Below are positions 46,320-54,797 of a stretch of 64,000 bases of DNA, piece after piece. The stretch's first letter is position 1. Every line of letters starts with the position of its first letter. The stretch spans positions 276,597-340,596 of the forward strand of contig NZ_JAHPZL010000007.1 in assembly GCF_019331795.1 (NCBI RefSeq), written 5' to 3'. The position numbers and the translations under genes are program-made. The notes under the pieces were generated by a model. The model had not been told where the DNA came from, did no database searches, and worked only from the letters and a program-made list of their open reading frames with translations. This DNA is from Austwickia sp. TVS 96-490-7B. Lineage in GTDB: Bacteria > Actinomycetota > Actinomycetes > Actinomycetales > Dermatophilaceae.

Positions 46320-46644
46320 GGGCCAGAAGTCTACTGCCTGCGTTGTTGACCGTTGCCCGCCTGGTCGCAGCTGAGGGGCATGGTCAGTGATCCCGGGAGT
46401 GAATCTTCATGGCGGATGGTGCAGCCCGGGCAGCCGCGGGCGAGAAGGCGGGGGGAGTGGCTTAAGTATGGGGGTCAGTGGACGACAGGAGTGACGGCGG
46501 ATGCGGTGGCCTTCTCCCGGAGCGCAATGGCCTGCCGAAAGTCCAGTGGCCACCCTGATTTGGGTAAGACGACCTCATCCGGCTAGAGTTCTTTTCCGGA
46601 TCACACGCCGCTCATGATCACCATGGGCAGGGTGTGATGCTCTA
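46320..46644. other. 325-base gap between glnS and tRNA-Gln, no gene seen
   Basis: Contains the glnS promoter region and, near its end, a candidate tRNA promoter (listed separately). A 77-codon open frame here has no family resemblance or ribosome-binding site. No repeat stands out. Confidence 0.5.
46560..46589 (+). promoter_or_regulatory. Putative promoter of the tRNA-Gln/tRNA-Glu unit
   Basis: TTGGGT (46560-46565) and TAGAGT (46584-46589) are separated by 18 bases, 55 bases upstream of the mature tRNA-Gln 5' end. This is a reasonable vegetative promoter for a tRNA operon, but assigned by eye only. Confidence 0.4.
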
Positions 46645-46719
46645 TGGGGTATGGTGTAATTGGCAGCACGACTGATTCTGGTTCAGTTAGTCTAGGTTCG
46701 AGTCCTGGTACCCCAGCCA
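46645..46719 (+). tRNA. tRNA-Gln (anticodon CUG)
   Basis: A cloverleaf of 75 bases including an encoded CCA. The acceptor stem is TGGGGTA/TACCCCA with a weak U1-A72 first pair, the identity feature used by GlnRS. The anticodon arm is ACTGA TTCTGGT TCAGT with CTG at 34-36, and the T-arm loop is TTCGAGT. The first of two tRNA genes, probably co-transcribed with tRNA-Glu 130 bases downstream. Confidence 0.95.
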
Positions 46720-46849
46720 ACCACCGCAAGGTGGTGATCGGCTGCCACGTGGAGTTCATAACCACGATGCCGATTAGGAAAAATCTCCTCTAAAAGGTAA
46801 GGTTTTTCCTGTTGCCTCGGCAACATGATCACTCAAAAAAGTGGTAGAT
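46720..46849 (+). other. Structured spacer between tRNA-Gln and tRNA-Glu
   Basis: A 130-base spacer with three visible inverted repeats: ACCACC-GCAA-GGTGGT directly after the tRNA CCA (46720-46735), AGGAAAAA/TTTTTCCT (46776-46783 and 46803-46810) with an inner CCT/AGG, and GTTGCC/GGCAAC (46811-46824). They may direct tRNA processing or partial termination. No open reading frame fits. Confidence 0.5.
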
Positions 46850-46925
46850 GGCCCCGTTGTGTAGTGGCCTAGCACGCCGCCCTCTCAAGGCGGTAGCGCC
46901 GGTTCGAATCCGGTCGGGGCTACCA
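46850..46925 (+). tRNA. tRNA-Glu (anticodon CUC)
   Basis: A cloverleaf of 76 bases including an encoded CCA. The acceptor is GGCCCCG/CGGGGCT, with a G1-U72 wobble. The anticodon arm is CCGCC CTCTCAA GGCGG with CTC at 34-36, and the T arm is GCCGG TTCGAAT CCGGT. It is directly followed by a strong terminator, so it ends the tRNA unit. Confidence 0.96.
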
Positions 46926-46927
46926 TG

Positions 46928-46962
46928 AAAAAGACCCCCTAATTAATTAGGGGGTCTTTTTT
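46928..46962 (+). terminator. Intrinsic terminator after tRNA-Glu
   Basis: A perfect 34-base palindrome (arms 46928-46944 and 46945-46961): A-run, GACCCCC, AT-rich turn, GGGGGTC, then a T-run. It starts 3 bases after the tRNA CCA. This is the clearest classical U-tract terminator in the window. Confidence 0.97.
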
Positions 46963-47034
46963 GTGCCCTCTGAAAAGATATTTCTTGACGCCACATTCCT
47001 GCTGAGTGGCGGGCCATATCAGTGTGCCTGGGCT

Positions 47035-47072
47035 GGCGATGCCCCGGCTGCCTTGTCGCCTAGGGCATCGCC
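47035..47072 (-). terminator. Hairpin after the IclR regulator gene
   Basis: Perfect 10-base arms GGCGATGCCC (47035-47044) and GGGCATCGCC (47063-47072) with an 18-base loop, beginning 8 bases beyond the reverse-strand regulator's stop. It has no U-tract. Confidence 0.75.
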
Positions 47073-47079
47073 ATTGCGG

Positions 47080-47838
47080 TCAGCGGCGGGCTGCGGCCGC
47101 TTCCTGTGCCGCCTGCTGCTGGGCGTGCGCCCGGGCGAGGACTTCAGTGAGTTTGTTGGCTCCCGCAACCACGGTGGCGGCATGAAGTCGCCCAGGCTGT
47201 CGTGAGATGCGTTCTATCGGGCCGGAGATGGAGACGGCTGCGATGACTCGGCCTGCGGGGTTACGCACGGGGGCAGACACCGAGGCGACACCTGGCTCTC
47301 GTTCACCGACGCTCTGCGCCCAACCTCGGCGGCGTACCCCGGAAAGGGTGGTCGCGGTGAACTCGGCGCCTTGCAGGCCTCGGTGGAGGCGGTCGGGCTC
47401 TTCCCAAGCAAGCAGTACCTGTGCGGCCGAACCGGCGAGCATGGACAGCGTGGCGCCTACAGGGATTGAGTCCCGTAGCCCCATGGGTCGCTCGGCTGCT
47501 GCGACACAGATGCGCATGTCTCCTTGTCGACGGAAGAGCTGCGCCGATTCATGGGTGTGGTCACGCAATGCTCCCAGGACCGCGCCAGCCGCAGCCAGCA
47601 GCCGGTCTTCGCCGGCCGCTGAGGCCAGCTCGGCCAATCTCGGACCGAGGATGAATCGTCCTTGCATGTCGCGAGAGACCAGGCGGTGATGCTCCAGCGC
47701 GACGGCCAGACGATGGGCTGTGGGTCGCGCCAGTCCGGTACTGGCAACCAGTTGTGCCAGCGTCGACGGCCCGGCTTCAAGTGCGCCAAGCACGATAGCG
47801 GCTTTGTCTAGGACTCCGACCCCACTGGAACTTTCCAT
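47080..47838 (-). CDS. ndgR: IclR-family regulator of leucine genes (NdgR/LtbR-like)
   Basis: A 252-residue IclR regulator. The N-terminal winged helix-turn-helix (GPSTLAQLVASTGLARPTAHRLAVALEHHRLV, about 20-50, quoted here as one helix-turn-helix span) is followed by the IclR effector domain (RDSIPVGATLSMLAGSAAQVLL, VRRRGWAQSVGEREPGVASVSAPV). Divergent location from leuCD is the hallmark of NdgR in Streptomyces and LtbR in Corynebacterium, which repress leuCD and other amino-acid genes. ATG at 47838 gives the family start; the frame extends to 48024 but would run through the leuC promoter. The C-terminal tail is Gln/Ala-rich. A perfect palindrome in the shared intergenic region is the likely operator. 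The symbol is by synteny and family. Confidence 0.88.
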   Translation of the reverse strand: MESSSGVGVLDKAAIVLGALEAGPSTLAQLVASTGLARPTAHRLAVALEHHRLVSRDMQGRFILGPRLAELASAAGEDRLLAAAGAVLGALRDHTHESAQLFRRQGDMRICVAAAERPMGLRDSIPVGATLSMLAGSAAQVLLAWEEPDRLHRGLQGAEFTATTLSGVRRRGWAQSVGEREPGVASVSAPVRNPAGRVIAAVSISGPIERISRQPGRLHAATVVAGANKLTEVLARAHAQQQAAQEAAAARR

Positions 47839-47935
47839 GGTGCCAGTGTGGCGGTCCCACGTCCTGAGACGCAAGCCCACCACATCTTGAACGCGAGCTG
47901 GCTTGGGTCGCAAAGTGGGTGGCACGGGCTCCGTG

Positions 47936-47964
47936 TTGAATACTGAGACGATCGTCTCAAGATA
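47936..47964 (+). promoter_or_regulatory. leuC promoter with embedded palindromic operator
   Basis: TTGAAT (47936-47941) and AAGATA (47959-47964) are spaced by 17 bases. Between them lies the perfect 16-base palindrome TGAGACGATCGTCTCA (47944-47959). A dimeric repressor bound there would exclude RNA polymerase. The leuC ATG is only 11 bases beyond the -10, so the transcript would be nearly leaderless or start further upstream. Confidence 0.7.
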
Positions 47965-47975
47965 GGGGAAGTGCG

Positions 47976-49430
47976 ATGGGCTCCATGATTCCTCCCGGCA
48001 CATCCACGGTTGTGGCCTCGCCACCAGGGCAGACGGTGCCCGCGACCCTTGCCCAGAAGGTGTGGGCTGACCATGTGGTCCGCTCTGCCAGCGGCGAACC
48101 TGACCTGCTTTACATCGACCTGCATCTTCTGCACGAGGTCACCAGTCCGCAGGCCTTCGACGGATTGCGTTTATCCGGACGCCGCCTGCGCCGTCCGGAT
48201 CTCACTGTGGCCACCGAGGATCACAATGTCCCCACTCTTCCTGGCCCAATTGCGGATCCCACCAGCAAGGTTCAAGTGGAGACCCTGCGGGCGAATTGCG
48301 CAGAATTCGGTGTCCAGCTCTTTCCGATGGGTGACCCTCACCAGGGGATCGTGCACATCATCAGCCCCGAACTTGGCCTGACTCAACCGGGGATGACCAT
48401 CGTCTGTGGCGATAGTCACACCTCCACCCATGGCGCATTTGGGGCGCTGGCATTCGGGATCGGGACCAGCGAGGTCGAACATGTCATGGCGACTCAAACG
48501 CTGCCACTGGCCCCATTCAAGACCATGGCGATTCATCTTGAAGGTGTCATTCCTGAGGCAGTGACCAGCAAGGACATCATTCTTGCTGTCATCGCCAAGA
48601 TCGGTACCGGGGGAGGGCAGGGATACGTCCTGGAATACCGTGGTGGTGCGGTGGAGTCCATGTCGATGGAAGCCCGGATGACGATCTGCAATATGAGCAT
48701 CGAGGCTGGGGCGCGGGCCGGCATGATCGCCCCCGACGAGACCACCTTCGCTTATCTGCGCGGTCGTCCCCATGCCCCGGTCGGTGCGGCCTGGGATGCG
48801 GCGATAGCTTCGTGGCGAAGCCTCGCTAGCGACCCCGGGGCAACGTACGACCGTGAAGTCCATCTCGATGTGTCCACGCTCACCCCCTATGTGACCTGGG
48901 GAACCAATCCTGCTCAAGGGGCTTCGCTAGATGCGGTGGTTCCAGATCCAGACCGGATCGCAGAGCCTCAGGAGGCAGCCGCTGCCCGAGCCGCCTTGGA
49001 CTACATGGGACTGACTCCAGGCACAGCTTTGCGTGACATCACCATTGACACGGTCTTTGTGGGCTCTTGCACCAATGGGCGGATCGAAGACCTCCGTCTT
49101 GTCGCCGACATCCTCCACGGGCGACAGGTTGCGCCTCAGACGCAATTACTCGTGGTCCCTGGGTCGGCCCAGGTTCGGGCGCAAGCTGAAGCGGAAGGCT
49201 TGCACGAGACCATCCTCGCGGCTGGTGGGCAATGGCGGCTGCCTGGATGTTCTCTGTGTCTGGGCATGAACCCGGACCAGCTTGCTCCCGGACAGCGCAG
49301 TGCCTCGACGTCCAACCGCAACTTCGAGGGTCGACAGGGCCCGAAGGGGCGTACCCACCTGGTCGGCCCGCAGGTTGCCGCAGCCACTGCTGTCCTCGGG
49401 CGGCTCGCCGCACCCGCCGACCTGGACTGA
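47976..49430 (+). CDS. leuC: 3-isopropylmalate dehydratase large subunit
   Basis: Aconitase-family enzyme isomerising 2- to 3-isopropylmalate in leucine synthesis. [4Fe-4S] ligands are visible as Cys in [13 protein letters not shown] and in [10 protein letters not shown]. Other motifs are [33 protein letters not shown] and [17 protein letters not shown]. The length of 484 is normal. GGGGAAG lies a few bases before ATG 47976. It is transcribed away from the IclR regulator, with a palindrome in its promoter, and leuD follows 99 bases later. Confidence 0.97.
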   Translation: MGSMIPPGTSTVVASPPGQTVPATLAQKVWADHVVRSASGEPDLLYIDLHLLHEVTSPQAFDGLRLSGRRLRRPDLTVATEDHNVPTLPGPIADPTSKVQVETLRANCAEFGVQLFPMGDPHQGIVHIISPELGLTQPGMTIVCGDSHTSTHGAFGALAFGIGTSEVEHVMATQTLPLAPFKTMAIHLEGVIPEAVTSKDIILAVIAKIGTGGGQGYVLEYRGGAVESMSMEARMTICNMSIEAGARAGMIAPDETTFAYLRGRPHAPVGAAWDAAIASWRSLASDPGATYDREVHLDVSTLTPYVTWGTNPAQGASLDAVVPDPDRIAEPQEAAAARAALDYMGLTPGTALRDITIDTVFVGSCTNGRIEDLRLVADILHGRQVAPQTQLLVVPGSAQVRAQAEAEGLHETILAAGGQWRLPGCSLCLGMNPDQLAPGQRSASTSNRNFEGRQGPKGRTHLVGPQVAAATAVLGRLAAPADLD

Positions 49431-49529
49431 CCAGCAGCGCCCCGATAGACCGCCCGACCAGCTATCACCGACCCGCCGTACCCGATCCGGCGGTTTCCCG
49501 CAGATGCGACCCTGTCCGAGGAGGACGCT

Positions 49530-50138
49530 GTGGAGAAGTTCACCACCCACACCGGAATTGCAGCGCCACTGCGCCGCAGCAATGTGGACACCGACCAGAT
49601 CATCCCCGCCTCGTACCTCAAACGGGTCACCCGCACCGGTTTCGAGGACGGCCTGTTCGCGGCGTGGCGCACCGAACCGGACTTCGTTCTCAACAAGCCC
49701 GCCTATGCGGCGGCCTCGGTCCTCATCGCCGGTTCTGACTTTGGGACGGGCAGTTCCCGAGAACACGCAGTGTGGGCCTTGCAGGATCACGGATTTCGGG
49801 TGGTGATCAGTCCGCGTTTTGCCGATATTTTCCGGGGCAACTCGGGCAAAGCCGGTCTCCTTGCCGCTCACGTTAGCGCTGCCGATGGCGAGCGTCTGAT
49901 GGCCGCCGTGGAGCAACGCCCTGGGTTGGAAGTCACCGTTGATCTGATTGCGCGCGAGATCAATTGCGCAGAAATCACCGTGCCCTTCCAGGTTGATGAC
50001 CACGTCCGGTGGCGGCTGTTGGAAGGACTCGACGACATCGCCCTGACCCTGCAACACCAGGACCGCATTGAGGCCTTCGAAGCGCTCCGACCTGCCTTCC
50101 GACCGGTCGTTCAGGGGGTCCGCTCGGTCGAGAGGTGA
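49530..50138 (+). CDS. leuD: 3-isopropylmalate dehydratase small subunit
   Basis: A 202-residue swivelling subunit that completes the LeuC active site. Motifs are [19 protein letters not shown] at the N-terminus, [27 protein letters not shown], and [18 protein letters not shown] at 49530 is preceded by GAGGAGGA. It is co-transcribed with leuC. The C-terminus is normal in length. Confidence 0.96.
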   Translation: MEKFTTHTGIAAPLRRSNVDTDQIIPASYLKRVTRTGFEDGLFAAWRTEPDFVLNKPAYAAASVLIAGSDFGTGSSREHAVWALQDHGFRVVISPRFADIFRGNSGKAGLLAAHVSAADGERLMAAVEQRPGLEVTVDLIAREINCAEITVPFQVDDHVRWRLLEGLDDIALTLQHQDRIEAFEALRPAFRPVVQGVRSVER

Positions 50139-50603
50139 GAGGAGCATCGTTGTTTTCATGAGATCCTGAGCCGCGCAACACCGCTCGGGATCATCACGGC
50201 CAAAGGCGTCCCGTGGGTGGTTGATGTGCTGCCCAAAACGACGTGAGCAGCGCAGATGCCACAGATTCGAGTCTGACCTTGCGATCGTCGTCGACCCTGT
50301 CGGTGGTGATCAGCCGGGTTCCACTGTGGTTCTTGCGACCTCGGCCGATAAGGGGGGCGACTCCTCTGTATTTGGACGGGTCACCAGAAGTACAGGACGA
50401 CACAGTCCTCTGTGGGTGTGGCCAGGCGTAGCGACCCTACGTCGGTCCCGCCCGGCAGAGAACCGTCAACGGAACGCCACCGGCAGGGTCCCTCATTGCT
50501 CGACCGGTGACGTGCACATGGACGTGGGGGGGCACGGTGCTCTTGCCACAGCAGCGTGATCGGCATGCCGGTCGGGCCACATCTCTGGAGGGAGAGGAAG
50601 AAC
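50139..50603. other. 465-base gap between leuD and hup, no gene seen
   Basis: Short open frames on both strands (for example 50194-50403 reverse and 50221-50559 forward) show no family resemblance. In several relatives murA lies at this junction; here nothing of it is recognisable. The hup promoter must be in the right half, but no convincing -35/-10 pair was found. Confidence 0.5.
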
Positions 50604-51002
50604 GTGAACAAGGCTGATCTGGTCGACGCTCTTGAGAGTCGACTTGGGGGGAAGAAGCAGGCCGCCGAAGCCATCGAGGCCATCTTCGACATCATCATCC
50701 GCGAGGTTGCTCGCGGCGGGAAGGTCGGTATCACCGGCTTCGGGACGTTCGAACGCGCAGACCGCGCGGCACGCACCGGCCGGAACCCGAGGACGGGGCA
50801 GTCGGTACGGATCGAATCCACTGCGGTGCCCAAGTTCCGTCCCGGAACCGCTTTCAAGATGTACGTCGCAGAACCGGCGACCCTGCCCGAGTCTGGGCCC
50901 GCTGCAGCACGTGCCGCAGCAGGAACGGCAGCGGAAGTACGCGCTGCGGCGCAGGCTGCCATCGCCGCAGCTAAATCCAAGCGCACCAAGAAGTCCGCTT
51001 GA
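50604..51002 (+). CDS. hup: HU-family nucleoid protein with Ala/Lys-rich tail
   Basis: A 132-residue DNA-binding histone-like protein. Residues 1-90 are the HU fold (NKADLVDALESRLGGKKQAA, then GKVGITGFGTFERADRAART, GRNPRTGQSVRIESTAVPKF). The last ~40 residues are a short Ala-rich tail ending KSKRTKKSA, a reduced form of the long Lys/Ala tail of mycobacterial HupB. The GTG at 50604 has GAGAGGAAG upstream and begins the conserved MNKADLV. The longer frame from 50556 is not supported. It stands alone between a gene-free gap and a hairpin terminator. Confidence 0.95.
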   Translation: MNKADLVDALESRLGGKKQAAEAIEAIFDIIIREVARGGKVGITGFGTFERADRAARTGRNPRTGQSVRIESTAVPKFRPGTAFKMYVAEPATLPESGPAAARAAAGTAAEVRAAAQAAIAAAKSKRTKKSA

Positions 51003-51075
51003 CCTCAGGCGCTACTGCCGCGATGGAGTATCCGTCGTGACGGTCGATGCCCCAGCTGCCGGAGTTGCTGGCGTG

Positions 51076-51113
51076 GCGAGTGCCGCACCCTCATGCGGGG
51101 GCGCGGCACTCGT
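51076..51113 (+). terminator. Hairpin after hup
   Basis: Arms GAGTGCCGC (51078-51086) and GCGGCACTC (51103-51111), extended by a C-G and a G-U pair, with a 16-base loop, 75 bases after the hup stop. It has no U-tract. From here to the plsC start at 51388 no gene or further repeat is recognisable. Confidence 0.75.
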
Positions 51114-51387
51114 CGGTGCTCCGTGATGACGCTGAGTCATGGCTGCGATGACCGGCATGCTCTGCGTTCGAATCGCGACCCCCGAAGTTGAGATGTTCTG
51201 AACCATCGTCCATGCCTGTGACGTGCGCTGATGCTCTCTGTCAGGGCGCGCTGGTGGGGTGGAGACGAGCACCGGATTCCCTGGGGGCGGGCCTGCCGTG
51301 GGATTCTGACACCTGATCTGCCCCGGCATCGGGTCGGGCGCGACGAATTCCGACGGCTCATCGTGCCGTCCCGCCAGGAGGAGCCCG

Positions 51388-52137
51388 TTGACGGTTTACA
51401 AGCCGCAGCAGGATGGTCTGTCCTCGACCTACCGCTTCGGAATGTTCCTCGTCCGCAACAGCATTCATGCTTGCACCAAGGACCGCTGGGAGGGAGCGGA
51501 CAAGCTGCCTGAACGAGGAGGATTCCTCGTCTGTGCCAACCACATCTCCCAAGCGGACCCACTTGCTGTCGCCCGGTTCTTATTCGACCACGGTTATCCG
51601 CCGTACTTCCTGGCTAAGGAATCGCTTTTTCGGGCACCACTGCTGGGTCCCTTCATGCGCGGCGCCGGCCAGATCCCTGTCCACCGCGGTACGTCGCGCG
51701 CAGTAGCGGCCTACCACGACGCCGTCCAAGCCATTGAAGATGGTAAATGCGTGGTCATCTTCCCAGAGGGCACCCTGACCTACGATCCTTTGGGGTGGCC
51801 CATGACCGGCAAAACCGGCGCTGCTCGGATCGCGCTCGCCACCGGCAGACCAGTCGTGCCGCTGGCCCAATGGGGTGCTCAATTCATCCGCCACCGTCGC
51901 CGTCACACCGGGGGATTGCGGGTCAATAGCTACATGCGCGTCGGCCACCCGCTCCAACTGGACGACCTCATCGACCAAGACGTGGACGGACCGCTGCTGC
52001 GCCAAGCCACGACGCGCATCCTGGACGCCATCACCCACGAACTAGAACACATCCGAGGCGAGAAAATGCCCCCAGGAAGGTGGGACCTGGCAGCCAAGCG
52101 TCGAGTTCCCCGAGATAGCTGCGAGGAGACACGATGA
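51388..52137 (+). CDS. plsC: 1-acylglycerol-3-phosphate O-acyltransferase family protein
   Basis: A 249-residue acyltransferase of phospholipid synthesis. The catalytic HX4D box is NHISQADPL (near 53), the glycerol-phosphate site VIFPEGTLTYDPLGWP (near 128), and GAGQIPVHRG is also conserved. A TTG start at 51388 is fixed by AGGAGGAG just upstream. It overlaps gpsA by 4 bases, so the glycerol-3-phosphate supply and acyltransfer genes are coupled. PlsC specificity is inferred from family. Confidence 0.9.
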   Translation: MTVYKPQQDGLSSTYRFGMFLVRNSIHACTKDRWEGADKLPERGGFLVCANHISQADPLAVARFLFDHGYPPYFLAKESLFRAPLLGPFMRGAGQIPVHRGTSRAVAAYHDAVQAIEDGKCVVIFPEGTLTYDPLGWPMTGKTGAARIALATGRPVVPLAQWGAQFIRHRRRHTGGLRVNSYMRVGHPLQLDDLIDQDVDGPLLRQATTRILDAITHELEHIRGEKMPPGRWDLAAKRRVPRDSCEETR

Positions 52138-53135
52138 GACAGGTCACCATCATGGGGGCTGGGAGCTGGGGAACGGCCTTCTCCACCGTGGTGTGCGATG
52201 CCGGGTCCCCGGTGCGCCTCTGGGCTCGCCGACCCGAACTTGCCGACACCATCACCACCCGCCGAGTCAACCCGGATTACCTCCCCGACGTGCCTCTTTC
52301 GGATGGACTCCACGCCACCTCAGACCCCGCAGCGGCGCTCGCTGACGCTGAGATCGTGATTTTGGCGATCCCTAGCCAGCGGTTACGGCAGAACCTTGAA
52401 GAATGGGGACAACTCATTCCGCACGACGCCTTGGTGCTTTCGCTGGCCAAGGGCATTGAAGTGGGGACCACACTGCGGATGAGTGAGTTGATCACCCAGG
52501 TCGCCCAGATCGACCCAGCACGGGTCGCAGTCCTCTCTGGGCCCAACTTGTCGCACGAGATCGCTGCCCGCCAGCCAGCAGCCAGTGTGATTGCTTCCTC
52601 GAGGGCAGCCACTGCTGAGCTGATCGCGCAGACCGTGGCGACTCCTTCCTTCCGGCCGTACACCGACACTGACGTTGTGGGCTGTGAACTTGGTGGGGTG
52701 ACTAAAAATGTGGTCGCACTCGCTGTGGGAATGGCGGAGGGGCTGGGGTTGGGCGACAACACCAAAGCGACTCTGATCACTCGTGGGTTGGCTGAGACAG
52801 TGCGGTTGGGGATCGCATTGGGAGCGCAGCCGCGCACCTTCCAAGGTTTAGCTGGAGTCGGAGATCTCATCGCTACCTGCATGTCCCCGCTGTCGAGGAA
52901 CCACACGGTCGGGGTGGCCCTTGGGCAAGGACGCACAGTTGACGATGTGATTGCCGCCACACGGCAGACGGCAGAGGGGGTCACCTCCTGCGGTTCGCTC
53001 CTGGCCCTGGCTCAAGCGCACCAAGTCGACGTTCCACTGGTCGAATCCGTGGTGGCGGTGGTCCATGACGGCCATCACCCAGCGTTGATTGCTGGCTCCC
53101 TCATGGCCCGGGAACTCAAGGCTGAGAAGGCATGA
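52134..53135 (+). CDS. gpsA: Glycerol-3-phosphate dehydrogenase (NAD(P)+)
   Basis: Reduces dihydroxyacetone phosphate to sn-glycerol 3-phosphate for phospholipids. The N-terminal Rossmann motif is IMGAGSWGTAFSTVV. LSLAKGIE, LSGPNLSHEIA and the catalytic Lys region GGVTKNVVALAVGMAEGLGLGDN are intact. The length of 333 is normal. The ATG overlaps the plsC stop (ATGA). It is followed by the permease gene 112 bases later. Confidence 0.96.
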   Translation: MRQVTIMGAGSWGTAFSTVVCDAGSPVRLWARRPELADTITTRRVNPDYLPDVPLSDGLHATSDPAAALADAEIVILAIPSQRLRQNLEEWGQLIPHDALVLSLAKGIEVGTTLRMSELITQVAQIDPARVAVLSGPNLSHEIAARQPAASVIASSRAATAELIAQTVATPSFRPYTDTDVVGCELGGVTKNVVALAVGMAEGLGLGDNTKATLITRGLAETVRLGIALGAQPRTFQGLAGVGDLIATCMSPLSRNHTVGVALGQGRTVDDVIAATRQTAEGVTSCGSLLALAQAHQVDVPLVESVVAVVHDGHHPALIAGSLMARELKAEKA

Positions 53136-53247
53136 CTGGTCGTTCAGGGACCGGCTCGAGAAGCCTGTGGCGTGGAGCACACCTTTCGGTCGACCAGAAT
53201 GGTCCAACCATGACCGTGGTATCAGATCAACGACGGTGGACGATGCG

Positions 53248-54729
53248 ATGACGACCAACGACCCTCTCACAGACCGTGCTGATTCTGCCGAGGCGCAGCA
53301 GCCATCCGGGCTCAAACGTGAGCTGAAAGCTCGGCATCTCAACATGATCGCCATCGGTGGGGCGATCGGTACCGGACTGTTCGTGGCGTCCGGAGCGAGC
53401 ATTAGCCAGGCCGGTCCGGGTGGTGCGTTGCTGGCTTACGCCGGTATCGGGGTCATGGTCTTCCTGCTGATGCAGAGCCTGGGTGAGATGGCCACCTACC
53501 TTCCGGTGGCAGGTTCTTTCGAGGCCTTCGGTACCCGCTTCGTCAGCGCATCTTTCGGGTTCGCCACCGGGTGGAACTACTGGTTCAACTGGGCCATCAC
53601 CGTCGCTGCCGAACTGGTCGCAGCCTCCTTGGTGATGCGGTATTGGCTTCCGGACAGCGCGGCTTGGATTTGGTCCGCGCTCTTCCTGACCATCCTGTTC
53701 TTGTTAAACGCCGCCAGTGTCGGAGTCTTCGGGGAGAGCGAGTTCTGGTTCGCCGGAATCAAGGTCATCACCGTGCTGGTCTTCCTGGGCATCGGAGTGC
53801 TGATGATCCTGGGTATCTTGTCTGGCCCCTCACCGGGGCTGTCCAACTGGACCACAGGCGAGGCGCCCTTTGTCGGTGGTCCTGCTTCTGTGCTGGCGAT
53901 TTTCATGATCGCGGGATTCTCCTTCCAGGGAACAGAACTGATCGCTGTCGCTGCAGGTGAAGCCGATCATCCAGAACGGACGATCCCGCGGGCCATCCGC
54001 GCGGTCTTCATGCGGATCATGCTGTTTTACATCGGTGCCATCGCCGTCATCGGTTTCTTGCTGCCATACACCGATCCCCGCCTGCTAGAGCAGGGAGTGG
54101 AGACGGTAGCAGTGTCTCCGTTCACCCTGGTCTTCGAACGTGCCGGGGTGCTGGGAGCGGCTACGTTGCTCAACGCCGTGATCCTGACGTCCATCTTGTC
54201 CGCGGGTAATTCCGGGATGTTCGCCTCGACCCGGATGCTGTATGCACTGGCGTTGGACGGGAAAGCACCGCGGTTCCTCTCCCACACCAACTCTCGAGGC
54301 GTACCGATGCCGGCGCTGCTGGCAACGACCGCCGTCGGGGGCTTGTGTTTCTTGACTAGCCTGATGGGTGAAGGGAAGGCGTATACCTGGCTGGTCAATG
54401 CGTCTGGGTTGGCTGGCTTTATCACTTGGATGGGCATTGCGTGGTGTCATTACCGCTTCCGGCGGGCCTACGTGGCCCAGGGGCATGACCCCGCAGATCT
54501 GCCCTACCGGGCTCGCTGGTTCCCCCTCGGACCAATCGTCGCCTTGACGATGTGTGCCGTGGTGATCGTGGGGCAAAACTATGAGGCGCTCGTCGGCGGG
54601 ATCAAGTGGCACGAATTGGCGTCGTCATACATTGGGCTCCCGCTGTTCTTGGCGCTGTGGTTCGGCCACAAATGGGCCACGTCGTCCCAGATGGTGCGGT
54701 TGGAAGAGGCGGACCTGAGCCGGCAGTGA
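53248..54729 (+). CDS. Amino-acid permease, LysP-like (APC superfamily)
   Basis: A 493-residue inner-membrane transporter with 12 predicted helices. The start KRELKARHLNMIAIGGAIGT and ASGASISQAGPGGALLAYAGIG, followed by GSFEAFGTRFVSASFGFATGWNYWFNWAITVAAELVAA, closely resembles lysine permease LysP and its AAT-family relatives. Lysine is the best guess, but the AAT family also moves aromatic amino acids, proline or GABA. ATG at 53248 matches the family. The longest frame overlaps gpsA and is not used. There is no regulator nearby. Confidence 0.88.
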   Translation: MTTNDPLTDRADSAEAQQPSGLKRELKARHLNMIAIGGAIGTGLFVASGASISQAGPGGALLAYAGIGVMVFLLMQSLGEMATYLPVAGSFEAFGTRFVSASFGFATGWNYWFNWAITVAAELVAASLVMRYWLPDSAAWIWSALFLTILFLLNAASVGVFGESEFWFAGIKVITVLVFLGIGVLMILGILSGPSPGLSNWTTGEAPFVGGPASVLAIFMIAGFSFQGTELIAVAAGEADHPERTIPRAIRAVFMRIMLFYIGAIAVIGFLLPYTDPRLLEQGVETVAVSPFTLVFERAGVLGAATLLNAVILTSILSAGNSGMFASTRMLYALALDGKAPRFLSHTNSRGVPMPALLATTAVGGLCFLTSLMGEGKAYTWLVNASGLAGFITWMGIAWCHYRFRRAYVAQGHDPADLPYRARWFPLGPIVALTMCAVVIVGQNYEALVGGIKWHELASSYIGLPLFLALWFGHKWATSSQMVRLEEADLSRQ

Positions 54730-54797
54730 TGCTGCCCGTCCCGATCCGTAATCAGTGGTGGCAGGAGGTGCACGAGGACCGCGTAAAGTGCTCTGCG

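Noticed and set aside
46353-46586. 77-codon frame between glnS and tRNA-Gln
   Set aside because: Runs through the candidate tRNA promoter, has no homology-like motif and no ribosome-binding site.
50194-50559. Overlapping frames on both strands in the leuD-hup gap
   Set aside because: Neither shows family motifs or a start signal; they look like chance frames in GC-rich DNA.
51012-51329. 105-codon reverse frame after hup
   Set aside because: Low-complexity Pro/Ala sequence created by the hup terminator hairpin; no supporting start.
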